A stretch of DNA of 64,000 nt, from the NCBI GenBank assembly GCA_015472025.1, contig BNHL01000001.1, forward strand, positions 2,329,501-2,393,500, in the 5' to 3' direction. Both the position numbers and the translations under genes were made by a program. Source of the stretch: Cytophagales bacterium WSM2-2. Lineage in GTDB: Bacteria; Bacteroidota; Bacteroidia; Cytophagales; Cyclobacteriaceae. Below, one piece after another: positions 39,070 to 48,944 of the stretch (its first letter is position 1; the number at the start of each line of letters is the position of its first letter). The notes under the pieces were generated by a model, which worked only from the letters and a program-made list of their open reading frames with translations, made no database searches and was not told the DNA's origin.

Positions 39070-39825
39070 TCACTGATCGAGCCATTTCTTGAACTCCGGA
39101 GTGGTCTCGGAACTCACTATGATCTCGTCCGGTTGGTCGGGAGTCAATTTCAGCTTAATACGGCCCTTGAAGTAAGGATGGATCTCAGCAATAGAACCGA
39201 AACTGATGATGAACTGCCGGTTGATCTTAAAGAAAGATTTAGGATTGATTTGCTGATCGATTTCATCAAGCGTCAGATCAAACGGGTAGCGATGGTTGTC
39301 TTGCGTAACGATGTAGGTCAGCTTGCTTTCGCTGATGAAGTAAGCGATTTTTTCCACCGGCACCGCCATAATGCGCTGCCCGATCCTGATCATGAAGCGC
39401 GATTTGTATTCGGGCTGACCCGAGCGCAACAGCTTCCATACTTCATCGTAAGAAATGGGCGCTTTGGCACCTCGCTGGCTTTGTAGTTTCTGGAGGCTGC
39501 CGGCAAGTTTCTCTTTTTGAACGGGCTTCAACAAATAATCAATGCTGTTCACTTCAAATGCCTTGATCGCATACTGATCGTAGGCGGTGGTGAAAATGAC
39601 AGGCACATCTGTTTTTACCTGTTGGAAAATTTCGAAAGATAATCCGTCCAGTAGTTTGATGTCAGAGATGATCAAATCCGGTGCCTTATTCTGCAAAAGC
39701 CACTCGATAGCCGACTCCACCGACTTCAAGGTGGCAACGATCTCAAAAGACGGATCAATTTCCAGCAAAGTCTGTTTCAGTTTTTCCGCGGCAAGCGTTT
39801 CATCTTCGAAAATGAGAATGGTCAT
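39070..39825 (-). CDS. LytTR response regulator
   Basis: 251 residues. Receiver domain with phospho-acceptor D55 (LIISDIKLLDG), conserved FTTAYDQYAIKAFEVNSIDY and K in LLKP, and a C-terminal LytTR DNA-binding domain (about 145-250, KSFFKINRQFIISFGSI). The ATG overlaps the end of the kinase gene by 4 nt, so the two form a translationally coupled pair. Likely regulates adjacent genes by direct repeats in promoters; no such site was identified with confidence. Confidence 0.93.
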   Translation of the reverse strand: MTILIFEDETLAAEKLKQTLLEIDPSFEIVATLKSVESAIEWLLQNKAPDLIISDIKLLDGLSFEIFQQVKTDVPVIFTTAYDQYAIKAFEVNSIDYLLKPVQKEKLAGSLQKLQSQRGAKAPISYDEVWKLLRSGQPEYKSRFMIRIGQRIMAVPVEKIAYFISESKLTYIVTQDNHRYPFDLTLDEIDQQINPKSFFKINRQFIISFGSIAEIHPYFKGRIKLKLTPDQPDEIIVSSETTPEFKKWLDQ

Positions 39826-40832
39826 GCGGTTTCGAGTAAGGGAATAGTCACGCTGAAGTCGTCCATGGTCTTTACAACATCTATGGTTTCAGATGTAAAA
39901 TAACCATATCGCATGCGAATATTTTCAAGGCCGCTCCCGGAATGATTTCCATCGGGAGACAGGCGTTCGTTCAAGTTGTTTGAAACCGTGAGGGTTTTCT
40001 CACGGGCGCTGAAGATTTTAACATGAAGCGGTTTCTTCTCCGTGATGGCGGTGTGTTTGATTGCGTTTTCAATAAGCATCTGTAGGGTAAGAGGCGGCAT
40101 TAACAACTGGTGCAATGAAGCCGGAATATCAATCGTAAACTGAATCGATTCTTCGAAACGGGTTTGCAACAGGAAACAATACGACTCCACGAAATCCAAT
40201 TCCTCCCGAAGCGAAATGAGGTCCTCTGTTTTCGAACGTAAAAGCAGCCGGTAGACTTCGGCAAACTTATCCAGGAAGGCAGCCGATTTTTTTGGATCTA
40301 CCGTGATAAGTGATGCCAGGATATTGAGGTTGTTGAAAAGAAAATGCGGATCGAGATGACTCTTCAACTGCTCCAGCTGCGAACGAACACTTTCTTTCTG
40401 GAATTTCTCCGACTCCACTTCTGATTTTCTCCAGCTGTGTAAGAAATGGAGACTGAAATAAATAGAGAAAATCGGGATGAATAGAATTGCCCCATACGCA
40501 TTCATAACAATCAACTGACTTGTAGAAGGCGGATCTTCCGTCAGTGAGTACTTCAGGACGGCATAGGTTCCATTGATAACTAGAAGCGAGTAGACGATTC
40601 CACAAAACAAATGAACGAAGAACCGGATATTTCCAAAGGCAAGCCAGGAGAGGTACCGGTTGAGGAGTTTGGTGATGAGCCGGTTGCCAATCCAGATCAA
40701 AAGTACCACCACGGCTACCCAGGCAAGCGTAAAGTAGATGAGGACCGTGGGTTGGAACTGAATTTCAAAATAGGCGATGCCAGCCGCGAAGATCAGGAGG
40801 AGGGTGGCAACGAGTGCGTATCGCTTAAGCAC
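39822..40832 (-). CDS. LytS-type membrane histidine kinase
   Basis: 336 residues, four membrane helices in the first 130, a short coiled coil, then the His_kinase domain with H163 in SHLDPHFLFNNLN and HATPase with LIENAIKHT and GSGLENIRMRYG. No large extracellular sensor domain. The start is GTG at 40830-40832, one base after the stop of the upstream paralogue gene (40834), so translation is coupled to it. Partner of the LytTR regulator downstream. Confidence 0.92.
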   Translation of the reverse strand: MLKRYALVATLLLIFAAGIAYFEIQFQPTVLIYFTLAWVAVVVLLIWIGNRLITKLLNRYLSWLAFGNIRFFVHLFCGIVYSLLVINGTYAVLKYSLTEDPPSTSQLIVMNAYGAILFIPIFSIYFSLHFLHSWRKSEVESEKFQKESVRSQLEQLKSHLDPHFLFNNLNILASLITVDPKKSAAFLDKFAEVYRLLLRSKTEDLISLREELDFVESYCFLLQTRFEESIQFTIDIPASLHQLLMPPLTLQMLIENAIKHTAITEKKPLHVKIFSAREKTLTVSNNLNERLSPDGNHSGSGLENIRMRYGYFTSETIDVVKTMDDFSVTIPLLETA

Positions 40833-40833
40833 G

Positions 40834-42075
40834 TCAGTCGAAAATTATTTGATCGATGTTTCTCCAGCGCACGTGCACCGGATCTTTTTTTCCTTTGGTG
40901 AAGATAAGAATTCCATCGTTGGCGTAGCTTACATCGCGCCTGTCGCCCAGCAGCAGGGTTTCCCCTGTCTTTAGTTCTACCATGGAGTAGTCGTTGTTTT
41001 TGGGCTTAATGCTTTTGATGTTGCGGAACGGAATAGTATACTCAATTTCGTTGTCGTTGCCCTCGAGTGTCTCCATATCAATGGCCTCATCCACATCATA
41101 GACTAATTTCCCCGAAAGCTCTTTTGAATCTAATAAATAAACGGTGCCTGATATTTGCTTCGGGGCAACAAAACTTTCGTATGAAGGCCCTGCTTCGGTG
41201 GCTTTGGAAAAAGTCGCGCTCCTGAAAGCACTCCAGGGAATTTTTACAATCCCCTTGCCAGGTTGAACCACGAGCACTCCTCTGTGGCCGTTGCCTACGT
41301 CATTGCTTCCCTTGAGATAAACCGTACGTCCTGATTTAAAAGTCACGTCACTGCCGTTGCCTCTTTTTTCAATCGCGGTGATTTCTGAAAAGGCAACGGA
41401 TACCCGTCCATCCGGAGAATCGCCATCCAGTTTGTCTGTACTGACACGCTCATCGGTATCCCATTGAATATAGCCCCTAAATTTATCGTGATGGGTTGTT
41501 TCTATGGTTCCGTAAATCGGGTAGGTGATTTGAAGATTGCTCCCCTTGGGCACGGAAGAAAATTCAACCTTGTCGATTTTGTCCCAAATCAATGTAGTCC
41601 ACCCCAGTTCTTTGTCGAGTACTTGCACCTTCGTTCCAATGTCATTGTAGCCATCTCCGTTTACTTCGATACGGATTCCATTTTTAAAGAGAAGCTGTGC
41701 GTTACTTTTATTTAACACCTTCAATTCTTTAATGTCGCCAAACTGGCAACTGAACTGATGTGTAACTGATTTATTTTCCCAGATGCTGAGGATATCCCAA
41801 TTGAAATTTTGCCATGAGCTTTCTTCCTTATTTTCTTCAGCTATTTTCTGATAATTGCCGGACGATTTTTTTGAAGCATTGAATATGTCTGTCCAAAATG
41901 CTTCTTCGCTGCCCCAACGGATCTGACCCTCATACGTAGACGACCGGGTGTACACTTTGCCGTAGATGAACTCAGCAGGTGTTTGGGCCAGACTGGTCGT
42001 AGCCGCAATGAAGACGGCCACCGCAATCCCGGCGATCAGCATTAGTATTCTAAATCTTGAATGTTCCTGGTTCAC
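40834..42075 (-). CDS. secreted three-repeat protein, paralogue B
   Basis: 413 residues, same family as 37687-38946: signal peptide (ending SLAQ) and three repeat modules starting FIYGKVYTRSSTYEG, YPIYGTIETTHHDKFRG and ISGTVYLLDSKELSG, each closing on a WxxI/F...xF strand (IWDKIDKVEF, IPWSAFRSATF, VRWRNIDQIIF). It starts with GTG at 42073-42075; the next ATG (42042) would cut off the charged n-region. First gene of the four-gene unit B - kinase - regulator - A. Function unknown. Confidence 0.75.
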   Translation of the reverse strand: MNQEHSRFRILMLIAGIAVAVFIAATTSLAQTPAEFIYGKVYTRSSTYEGQIRWGSEEAFWTDIFNASKKSSGNYQKIAEENKEESSWQNFNWDILSIWENKSVTHQFSCQFGDIKELKVLNKSNAQLLFKNGIRIEVNGDGYNDIGTKVQVLDKELGWTTLIWDKIDKVEFSSVPKGSNLQITYPIYGTIETTHHDKFRGYIQWDTDERVSTDKLDGDSPDGRVSVAFSEITAIEKRGNGSDVTFKSGRTVYLKGSNDVGNGHRGVLVVQPGKGIVKIPWSAFRSATFSKATEAGPSYESFVAPKQISGTVYLLDSKELSGKLVYDVDEAIDMETLEGNDNEIEYTIPFRNIKSIKPKNNDYSMVELKTGETLLLGDRRDVSYANDGILIFTKGKKDPVHVRWRNIDQIIFD

Positions 42076-42195
42076 GATACAAATAACGGGAATTCTCTTT
42101 TTGGAGAATAATAAAACCGATTGAAGCTGCCTGCGGGAGCATCGAAACAGGAAAAAGCCGTGACGAAACGGGCACTCTCGTAGCTACAAAAAAAA

Positions 42196-42217
42196 GACAC
42201 AGGCTTTCGCCCGTGTC
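42196..42217 (-). terminator. terminator after the ARPP-1-like gene
   Basis: GACACAGGC pairs with GCCCGTGTC (one mismatch, 4-nt loop) and A-run to the left supplies the U-run on the minus strand. Confidence 0.8.
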
Positions 42218-42245
42218 CTCTACCTAACCTAAACCCCACTAACCC

Positions 42246-43181
42246 CTAAAATGTCGAGATATGTACCTTCTTGCCTTTGTCTTTCAGCATTGTTCCTTTC
42301 TTCTGCACTTCGCTCTCCTGTTTGGTCTCATCCTCAATCACTGACATCAGGTATCCCTGAACTTTGTCGTATGAAACGGCAGCGGCCTTTCCATTCGTTA
42401 TTGCTTCAGTTGCATAAGAACCGACAAGATTTTGATAGTGTTTCTCGAACAGGTCATGCGTGGCGAACATATCACACCCTAATATTTTGTCACCGGAGAC
42501 AGCAACCACTCCGATTACGTCCTTTTCATTAATGATCAGTGGATTAAAATAGTCCGCATACTTCTTCAACTCTTTACCGAAGTCGCCTGATTCTTTCAAG
42601 GCCGCCAATGTGCCGGTGGAGGTGGTCGCGTTATTCTTTGTTGTCGTCTCAGCCACTTTATCCCATACTTCCAGCTGATTTTTCTTAACCGTTGCTGCCT
42701 TGCGCACTTCATTTGACGAAATAGAGTAGTATGATTTAAAGTCCATGCCGTCTCCCTTGGAATGCCAGCGGCCTTGCTCCACACAAAATACCGACAGATC
42801 TTTTTTCCCGCTTTTCGGATAGAGAATAATGTCCTGCCCGATCATCCTATCCTGCTTGCCACCTTGTACCACCTCTCCAGACAAGATCATCACCGTGTCT
42901 TTTGAAGTATTTTCGACGAAAAGCTTGTTCACGTCTCCGCCATTCGCTTCTGTGATCGCTATCTTCTTCTTTTCCAACGCTTCTTTCAGTGTTACGAACT
43001 TGCCGAGGTCTTTGTGCTCCTTGACGAAAATATTGTTCGCACGAATCGGGTACAACTGCAGGTTCTGATACTTGTATTTTGACTCTGTTGCTTTTGCCTC
43101 TAACCGGAGATTGTCTTTGTTGTACTGCGCGTTCACTGTTATTGCGGCCAGGACAATCGGGATGATCAGGATTGATTTCAT
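42246..43181 (-). CDS. exported ARPP-1/DUF6569-like protein
   Basis: 311 residues with a signal peptide (ending TVNAQ). The core LSGEVVQGGKQDRMIGQD and SVFCVEQGRW matches what I know of the ARPP-1 (DUF6569) domain, whose biochemical role is unknown. Follows the VWA-domain gene by about 30 nt, so the two are co-expressed and may form a complex at the cell envelope. Family assignment is from memory of the motif. Confidence 0.65.
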   Translation of the reverse strand: MKSILIIPIVLAAITVNAQYNKDNLRLEAKATESKYKYQNLQLYPIRANNIFVKEHKDLGKFVTLKEALEKKKIAITEANGGDVNKLFVENTSKDTVMILSGEVVQGGKQDRMIGQDIILYPKSGKKDLSVFCVEQGRWHSKGDGMDFKSYYSISSNEVRKAATVKKNQLEVWDKVAETTTKNNATTSTGTLAALKESGDFGKELKKYADYFNPLIINEKDVIGVVAVSGDKILGCDMFATHDLFEKHYQNLVGSYATEAITNGKAAAVSYDKVQGYLMSVIEDETKQESEVQKKGTMLKDKGKKVHISTF

Positions 43182-43210
43182 ATGGATTTGAATTTTTAGT
43201 TTTTTGACTT

Positions 43211-44371
43211 TTATTTCCAGGTCAGGTTTTTAGTCTTGGCCTGCTCCTGGATGGCTTTGATCATCACATCATCCAGCATCGAACCTTGTTCTTTGGGTGT
43301 ATGCGTGGCGATGTACTCCTGGCGTTTTTTGTTCAGAGACTGAATTTCACTTTGGATGCGCTGACGCTCTGAAGATTTTTGTTTGACATACTCTTTTCTC
43401 TTGTCCACGCTCATGCCTTTCATTTCTTTAGGTAGATCTTCTTCTTTGGCGTCAGCAACTACTTTTTCATTATCCTTGGCGGCATCCACCAAATCCCAGG
43501 TTGAGTTTTTGTAAGCATGCGAGCTTTTAGAAACGGCACGGTCTACTTTGTTTGCTTTGCCATAGACTTCGGCATTGCTGTCTTGCGTGGCCTGCATTTC
43601 TTTTTTGGATACACCGCTCTTCCCATAGTACACATAAGTTTCATTCATCTGCGTGTTGAGTGCATCGATCTTGTCATCATAAGGCGTGGGGACATACACT
43701 GTTCTGCGATCTTGTTCGATGCTCATGTAAGAACCACCCGTCAGGTCGGCACCGGATTTCCATTGCGTGGAAATTCCTTCGTTGAAGTCTCCACAGAAGA
43801 TGGTATTGACAACCACACCTTTTTCTTTCGCGAGTGAACAAGCTGTTTGATAAGAGACAGATCCCTGAGTGAAGGGCTCATTACCCGCGATGAAGATCAG
43901 CTTGAGGTCAGCTCTTGAAGAGGACCAGTCGAGCTGGACGAGGGATTTTTTGATGACATGACCGCAGAATTCATTTCCACCATTCGTCTTGAGTGCGAAC
44001 AATTTCTCCGAAATCACATCAAGGTCGGTGGTCAACGGACTTACCAGCCGGATGTATCCTTCGGAAGAGGGCAGTCCATCGTTACCATATTCATAGAGCG
44101 CGATTTTAATGTTTGGCTTTTTGCCGTCAACACATTTGGCAGCTGCGAGTTCGTTTACAATTTTCCAGAGCTGCGATTTGGCCTGGTCGATCAGTCCGTC
44201 CATGCTGTTGCTGGTGTCCAACAGTAAGGCAAGCATGATGCTTTGGTTGTCGGAAGGCTCCTTTTCTCTTAACGGCTGTGCCGACAAGGCTCCTGCAATG
44301 AGAATCAGGACTACAATTAATACCAAATAAATTTTGGGTAAGTGTTTTTTGAGGTTGCGTAGCGTTTTCAT
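43211..44371 (-). CDS. membrane-anchored von Willebrand factor A domain protein
   Basis: 386 residues. One N-terminal membrane segment or signal (about 13-31), then a VWA domain (about 43-240) with an intact MIDAS start DTSNSMDG (D52, S54, S56). The long C-terminal part (about 255-386) is charged and helical, probably coiled coil. VWA domains bind metal-dependent protein partners. It heads a two-gene unit with the ARPP-1-like gene, suggesting the pair works together. Confidence 0.85.
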   Translation of the reverse strand: MKTLRNLKKHLPKIYLVLIVVLILIAGALSAQPLREKEPSDNQSIMLALLLDTSNSMDGLIDQAKSQLWKIVNELAAAKCVDGKKPNIKIALYEYGNDGLPSSEGYIRLVSPLTTDLDVISEKLFALKTNGGNEFCGHVIKKSLVQLDWSSSRADLKLIFIAGNEPFTQGSVSYQTACSLAKEKGVVVNTIFCGDFNEGISTQWKSGADLTGGSYMSIEQDRRTVYVPTPYDDKIDALNTQMNETYVYYGKSGVSKKEMQATQDSNAEVYGKANKVDRAVSKSSHAYKNSTWDLVDAAKDNEKVVADAKEEDLPKEMKGMSVDKRKEYVKQKSSERQRIQSEIQSLNKKRQEYIATHTPKEQGSMLDDVMIKAIQEQAKTKNLTWK

Positions 44372-44550
44372 GGCTGATTTTGTTTACAGTAAATTTTACG
44401 CGGAAATAGTTGAGAGGATACCGAGACTCCGTGAGGCAGGCGGTACACTGAGGGAACCTTCTCTTTGGCTTAGTGAAGCCTTCTATAAGGCCGAAAAAGG
44501 CCCCAAACGGTAATTTTTATTTTGTATAATTTGGTGCCGTCAATGCAGAA

Positions 44551-46470
44551 ATGGGTAAAACAGCGATCATATCGATCTTTCTAATTGGTCTCTTGACCAG
44601 CTCTACTTATGGTCAGGCGAAGAAAAACAAAGCCGCGACTAAGGAATCATATAAGAGTATCCAAAGTCGCTCTTCTGTCAACGAGGTTTCTCGTTTGCTG
44701 CGGGAAGCCAATGACGAAAAGATCGTTAACCCCTCTGATGCACTTGACAAAGTGCAGGAGGCATTGGGTATGAGCCTGGCGCAACAAGACGCATTTGGTG
44801 AGGGCAAAAGCTATGTGCTGCTTGGCGAGATCAATGAAGGAATACAGGAATGGAAACTGGCGTTGGAAAACTACAGTCGTGCATATCAAAAGCTGTCCAC
44901 AGCCAACCCTGGTTCAGTGGAGTATCGCAGATCATTGCAGGGACTTGGTACAATGAATTTGAAACTTGGCTCATTTGACGATGCGCTGAAGTATTTTCAA
45001 GAAAGCTTGACGCTCAACTTAAGTAGTGCGGAACGTTCCGATCGTATACTTGATGTCTCTGAAGTTTATTTTCAAATGGGCAACTATGATCAGGCGTTAA
45101 AGATTTTAGATGAAATTCCGGTCAGAAAAATGGTGGACACGCGTGTCGAAAACCAGCGTGCGAAAATTGAAGCTCGCAAAAATAATTTTGACCGCTCGCA
45201 AGAGCTCTATCGGAATTCGATCAATGCGGTGAAATCATCTAAAGAGGTAGAGCCGCAACAAACGCAGGCACTGAACGACACCAAAGAAAACATCGCTCAA
45301 ACACTCAACGACAAGAAACAGTACGATAACGAGATCAGCATTCGCCAGCAGGCGGTGGATTTTAACCTGGAAACAAAAAATGCGGCTGAAGTTGCCAAAG
45401 ACAAAGTGGCCATCGGCAAAGCCTTCGAAAACAAAGGTGACAATGCTTCCGCGTTGAAAGAGACAGAAGAAGGAGCGAGAATTGCCGATACGATCAACAA
45501 TACAAAAGAACAGACGAGAGCTTATCTCGCACTGGCTAAACTGTATGAAAAGAATAATCGCACCCGGGATGCCCTGGCTACCTATCGGAAGTACAGTGAT
45601 GCTGTGGAACGATACGACAAAGAAAACGAAGCCAGGCTCATCGAGAAATCGGAATTAATCAAAAAACAAAAGGACATTGAAGAACTGAGCAGTGTTGTTT
45701 CCATCGGGCAGCGAGATGAAACCATTGTTTCCAATCAGCGACTTATTATTTATGGACTACTGGGTGTCATCGCCATCATCGGCACGACTTCATTTTTCAT
45801 TTATAAAAATGCCAGGGCCAGTAAAATTGCAAATCAACTTCTTGCCCTGAAGTCATTGCGCAGCCAGATGAACCCACATTTTATTTTCAATGCACTGAAC
45901 TCTGTCAATCATTTTATTGCCACGCAAGACGAACGGGCAGCTAACCAGTTCCTGACGGAATTCTCACAGCTCATGCGATTGGTGCTGGAAAATTCACAGG
46001 AGGATTTCATCCCGCTACAAAAAGAGCAGGAGATACTATCACTCTATTTGAAATTGGAGCACTATCGCTTCAGGGATAAATTTGATTATGAGATTGATTT
46101 GGATAATAGAATCAATACGGAAAGTTTGGAAGTACCACCGATGCTGATTCAACCTTATTTAGAGAATGCCGTGTGGCATGGCCTTCGTTATAAAGATTCC
46201 AAAGGGAAATTGTTGCTGCGTATAAGCCTGCAGGATCAAAACCTCGTTGCTGAGGTTATCGACAACGGCATTGGGCGAAAAAAATCGGCCGAGCTGAAAA
46301 CGGCCAACCAAAAGAAACATTTTTCGATGGGCTTGAAGAATATTGGTGAAAGACTTTCCATTCTGAATAAAGTGTACAAGACCAAATACCTCGTCTCCGT
46401 GGAAGACCCTGGGGAAGGTACTGGAACCGAAGTAAAAATTTATATGCCATTACGCAGCCGAATGAATTGA
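44551..46470 (+). CDS. TPR-containing LytS-type histidine kinase
   Basis: 639 residues. Signal peptide (ending TYGQ), about six TPRs (about 65-350) in the periplasm, a coiled coil, one membrane helix (about 398-418), then the His_kinase domain with H443 in SQMNPHFIFNALN and HATPase with YLENAVWHGL and GIGRKK. The periplasmic TPR sensor is common in Bacteroidota. Its stop overlaps the start region of the following LytTR regulator, giving a kinase/regulator operon. Confidence 0.93.
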   Translation: MGKTAIISIFLIGLLTSSTYGQAKKNKAATKESYKSIQSRSSVNEVSRLLREANDEKIVNPSDALDKVQEALGMSLAQQDAFGEGKSYVLLGEINEGIQEWKLALENYSRAYQKLSTANPGSVEYRRSLQGLGTMNLKLGSFDDALKYFQESLTLNLSSAERSDRILDVSEVYFQMGNYDQALKILDEIPVRKMVDTRVENQRAKIEARKNNFDRSQELYRNSINAVKSSKEVEPQQTQALNDTKENIAQTLNDKKQYDNEISIRQQAVDFNLETKNAAEVAKDKVAIGKAFENKGDNASALKETEEGARIADTINNTKEQTRAYLALAKLYEKNNRTRDALATYRKYSDAVERYDKENEARLIEKSELIKKQKDIEELSSVVSIGQRDETIVSNQRLIIYGLLGVIAIIGTTSFFIYKNARASKIANQLLALKSLRSQMNPHFIFNALNSVNHFIATQDERAANQFLTEFSQLMRLVLENSQEDFIPLQKEQEILSLYLKLEHYRFRDKFDYEIDLDNRINTESLEVPPMLIQPYLENAVWHGLRYKDSKGKLLLRISLQDQNLVAEVIDNGIGRKKSAELKTANQKKHFSMGLKNIGERLSILNKVYKTKYLVSVEDPGEGTGTEVKIYMPLRSRMN

Positions 46471-46472
46471 AT

Positions 46473-47210
46473 ATGCTGAATGCTGTGATCATCGATGACG
46501 AAAGTGACAGCCGCCAGATTCTGGCGAGCTACCTCACCAAGTATTGCCCCGATGTAAAAGTCTGCGGATTTGGCGAATCTGTTGCCACAGGTCTTGAGAC
46601 AATCAAAAAGTATCAGCCGGATATAGTTTTTCTGGATATAGAAATGCCGTATGGCAATGGTTTTGATCTCCTCGATAAGATAAAGGAAGTAACGTTTGAA
46701 ACGGTTTTCGTAACTGCGTTTGACAACTACGCCATTCGTGCGCTCAACCAAAGCGCTGCTTATTATTTGCTTAAGCCGGTAAATATTGATGAGTTGATCA
46801 ATGCAGTAGAAAAGATTAAGTCGGAGAGAGCTTCTGAAAACTATTCCACACGGGCAAAACTACTGGTCGAGAATTTCAATTCCGGAAAGCAACGCATCAT
46901 GTTACCTACACTCGAAGGTTTTGAGATCGTAGACATCAACTCTATATTATATTGTGAGGCAGCCGACAACTTCACCAAATTCTATTTTGAGACTGGAACA
47001 CCGCTACTGATCTGCCGTACACTTAAATACTTCGAAGACATCCTGACTGAGCATCGCTTTTTGCGAATTCATCGCTCTTACGTCATCAATCCTGATTTCA
47101 TTATTCGCTATTCCAAAGGCAAGGGGGGCTATGTGACGATGAAGAACAACCAGGAACTGGAAGTTTCCCCCAATAAAAAGAAGGAGTTGCTGGAGATTTT
47201 TGAGAAGTAG
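46473..47210 (+). CDS. LytTR response regulator
   Basis: 245 residues from the ATG at 46473 (an in-frame TTG at 46467 overlaps the kinase stop). Receiver with acidic DDE near the start, phospho-acceptor D55 in IVFLDIEMPYGNG, T in FVTAFDNYAIRAL and K in LLKP. LytTR domain at about 140-245 with HRFLRIHRSYVINPDFI. Second, independent LytS/LytTR pair in the window. Confidence 0.93.
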   Translation: MLNAVIIDDESDSRQILASYLTKYCPDVKVCGFGESVATGLETIKKYQPDIVFLDIEMPYGNGFDLLDKIKEVTFETVFVTAFDNYAIRALNQSAAYYLLKPVNIDELINAVEKIKSERASENYSTRAKLLVENFNSGKQRIMLPTLEGFEIVDINSILYCEAADNFTKFYFETGTPLLICRTLKYFEDILTEHRFLRIHRSYVINPDFIIRYSKGKGGYVTMKNNQELEVSPNKKKELLEIFEK

Positions 47211-47236
47211 TTATTTTTGGGACTTCATAAAATCTC

Positions 47237-48019
47237 ATGGTAGAAGCATACAATTTCATCTCGTCATGGCAACTATTCCCGGAAAGGGGAACATACGAAT
47301 CGGGCGAACGACCAAAGTCGGGTATTTATAGAATCGAACTGGGTAACGAGAGCAAGGTCCTTAAAGTAAACCGCAACTGGGTTTCCGTGGAGGACCATTC
47401 GTTCAACACACAGTACGCTGCCGTTGCTGATAACAAAGACCATCCACTTCCCGATTCAGCAGGAGATTCCATCCGGATCGAGATGATTGACTCCATCACT
47501 TTTGAAGTTTCGTTTTCAAAAGAGGGGCAATTGGTCTCGTCTGTGCTGCATGAGATCACACCCAAAGGTTATTTACAGATCACCCAAAAATATTTCAACG
47601 GAGAGCAAGTGCTCACGAATGTTGAAACGTACCACAAGCAAATGAGTGTGCTCCCGTATTCCTCATCGGTATCGGGGGCTGTCATTAAGCCAACGGAAGA
47701 AGGGATGATCCGTCACACGGCTTTGAAGGCGATGGAGGAGCAGACCAACATGCAGTTGGTGCAGATTCGTCAGCAGATTGAATTACTGGCATTGCAAGCG
47801 AAGCAGATTCAAAAGCGAAAAGAACTTTCAATGATCGTTTACAATGCGAAGATCAGTTTTGCACCGGTTATTGGGCAGACGTACTATCTCTATGAGAATG
47901 ATGACGAGACTCATTTAGTTTCTATGGTGTCTCCGGCCGAGTGGGGGAAGAAGTTGCCGTTCAAGAGCTTTGTCGGAGCGGTGCAATTGCTGGCCGATCA
48001 CACATGGAAGGAATTATAA
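47237..48019 (+). CDS. DUF2452-like cytoplasmic protein
   Basis: 260 residues, no signal peptide. N-terminal beta-rich part (about 1-135) with WQLFPERGTYESGERPKSG, and a C-terminal part (about 145-260) with MIRHTALKAMEEQTNMQLV and a helix of Gln-rich heptads followed by FAPVIGQTYYLYEN, which matches the DUF2452 family. Function unknown. It lies 27 nt after the LytTR regulator and may be in the same transcript. Confidence 0.65.
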   Translation: MVEAYNFISSWQLFPERGTYESGERPKSGIYRIELGNESKVLKVNRNWVSVEDHSFNTQYAAVADNKDHPLPDSAGDSIRIEMIDSITFEVSFSKEGQLVSSVLHEITPKGYLQITQKYFNGEQVLTNVETYHKQMSVLPYSSSVSGAVIKPTEEGMIRHTALKAMEEQTNMQLVQIRQQIELLALQAKQIQKRKELSMIVYNAKISFAPVIGQTYYLYENDDETHLVSMVSPAEWGKKLPFKSFVGAVQLLADHTWKEL

Positions 48020-48024
48020 AAAAT

Positions 48025-48049
48025 GTTCCCACTTGATGAAAGTGGGAAC
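48025..48049. terminator. terminator between convergent genes
   Basis: Perfect 10-bp stem GTTCCCACTT / AAGTGGGAAC around a 5-nt loop, between the convergent stops at 48019 and 48056. Confidence 0.75.
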
Positions 48050-48055
48050 CGGGCA

Positions 48056-48874
48056 TCAAGCCTCTTTAACAACTTTTCTTTTTCGTCTGATCCAATAAAT
48101 ATATACTCCGGCTGAACCAACAAGGATCAAAGGCCAAAGGTAGGTGAGCCCGATCAGTACATCCGTTATACCGTCTAATCCCGCCATGAATGCGCGACCA
48201 AATTTCTTAGGCAGGCCGGAAGTTCCTTTTGCGTCAGCCAATTGCCTTTCAGCGATCTGGTAAACCTCAAGCTTGATAGTACTGTAACGCACTTTCTCTT
48301 TTAGGAAATTAATCTGACTAACAGTAGCTTCGATTTCCTCTTGCAACTCTCCAATTTGACGCTCAGTCTTCAACAGTTCATCCAGCGTTCCCGTCTTCTT
48401 CCGTAAAATTTCTTCATATCTCTTTTGAACCTCCCGCTTCGTGTTCAGCCGTGATTCGAGATCAACAAATTGTTTGGATACATCCTCAGCAGTCACCTTC
48501 TGAACATTGACATAGATAGCTTGCGTCATGATTTCGTTGAGGAGATCTTCGAAGTAGTCGTTAAGAACCCGAATGGTGAGGTGCTCTTCCAGGATTGGGT
48601 TTTGAAATTCGAGATTTGATGACTCAACGAAACCGGAATATTTCTTAATGGAAGCAATAATGGCCTCCTTGCTTTTTTTCATGTCATCTACCTGGAAGCG
48701 GCATTCCGCGGTTTTGACCATCTTACTCCTTCCGTCTGAATACAAATCCTTGGATGCTTTTACCAACTCTTGATCAGCCGCCTGGGTAGAATCGGCAGCT
48801 TCCATTTCGGCTTTTTTTTGAGCGCACGAGAGCATTGCGAAGGCCAACAGGCCTGCGATCAGGTGTTTTTTCAT
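48056..48874 (-). CDS. DUF4349 lipoprotein with C-terminal membrane helix
   Basis: About 272 residues from the ATG at 48874: lipobox AMLSC, a DUF4349 domain (about 45-215) with TAECRFQVDDMKKSKEAI and a long coiled coil (VDLESRLNTKREVQKRYEEI), then one membrane helix (about 240-262) and a basic tail. The open frame reaches back to 48991, but that extension runs into the upstream small gene's region and spoils the lipoprotein signal. Envelope protein of unknown function. Confidence 0.8.
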   Translation of the reverse strand: MKKHLIAGLLAFAMLSCAQKKAEMEAADSTQAADQELVKASKDLYSDGRSKMVKTAECRFQVDDMKKSKEAIIASIKKYSGFVESSNLEFQNPILEEHLTIRVLNDYFEDLLNEIMTQAIYVNVQKVTAEDVSKQFVDLESRLNTKREVQKRYEEILRKKTGTLDELLKTERQIGELQEEIEATVSQINFLKEKVRYSTIKLEVYQIAERQLADAKGTSGLPKKFGRAFMAGLDGITDVLIGLTYLWPLILVGSAGVYIYWIRRKRKVVKEA

Positions 48875-48944
48875 AAAAGGTGTGTTTAGTGTGAGAGAAA
48901 AAGAGGGCCGCCTGCACGAACGGAGGCGACCCGTCAAGGGGAAA

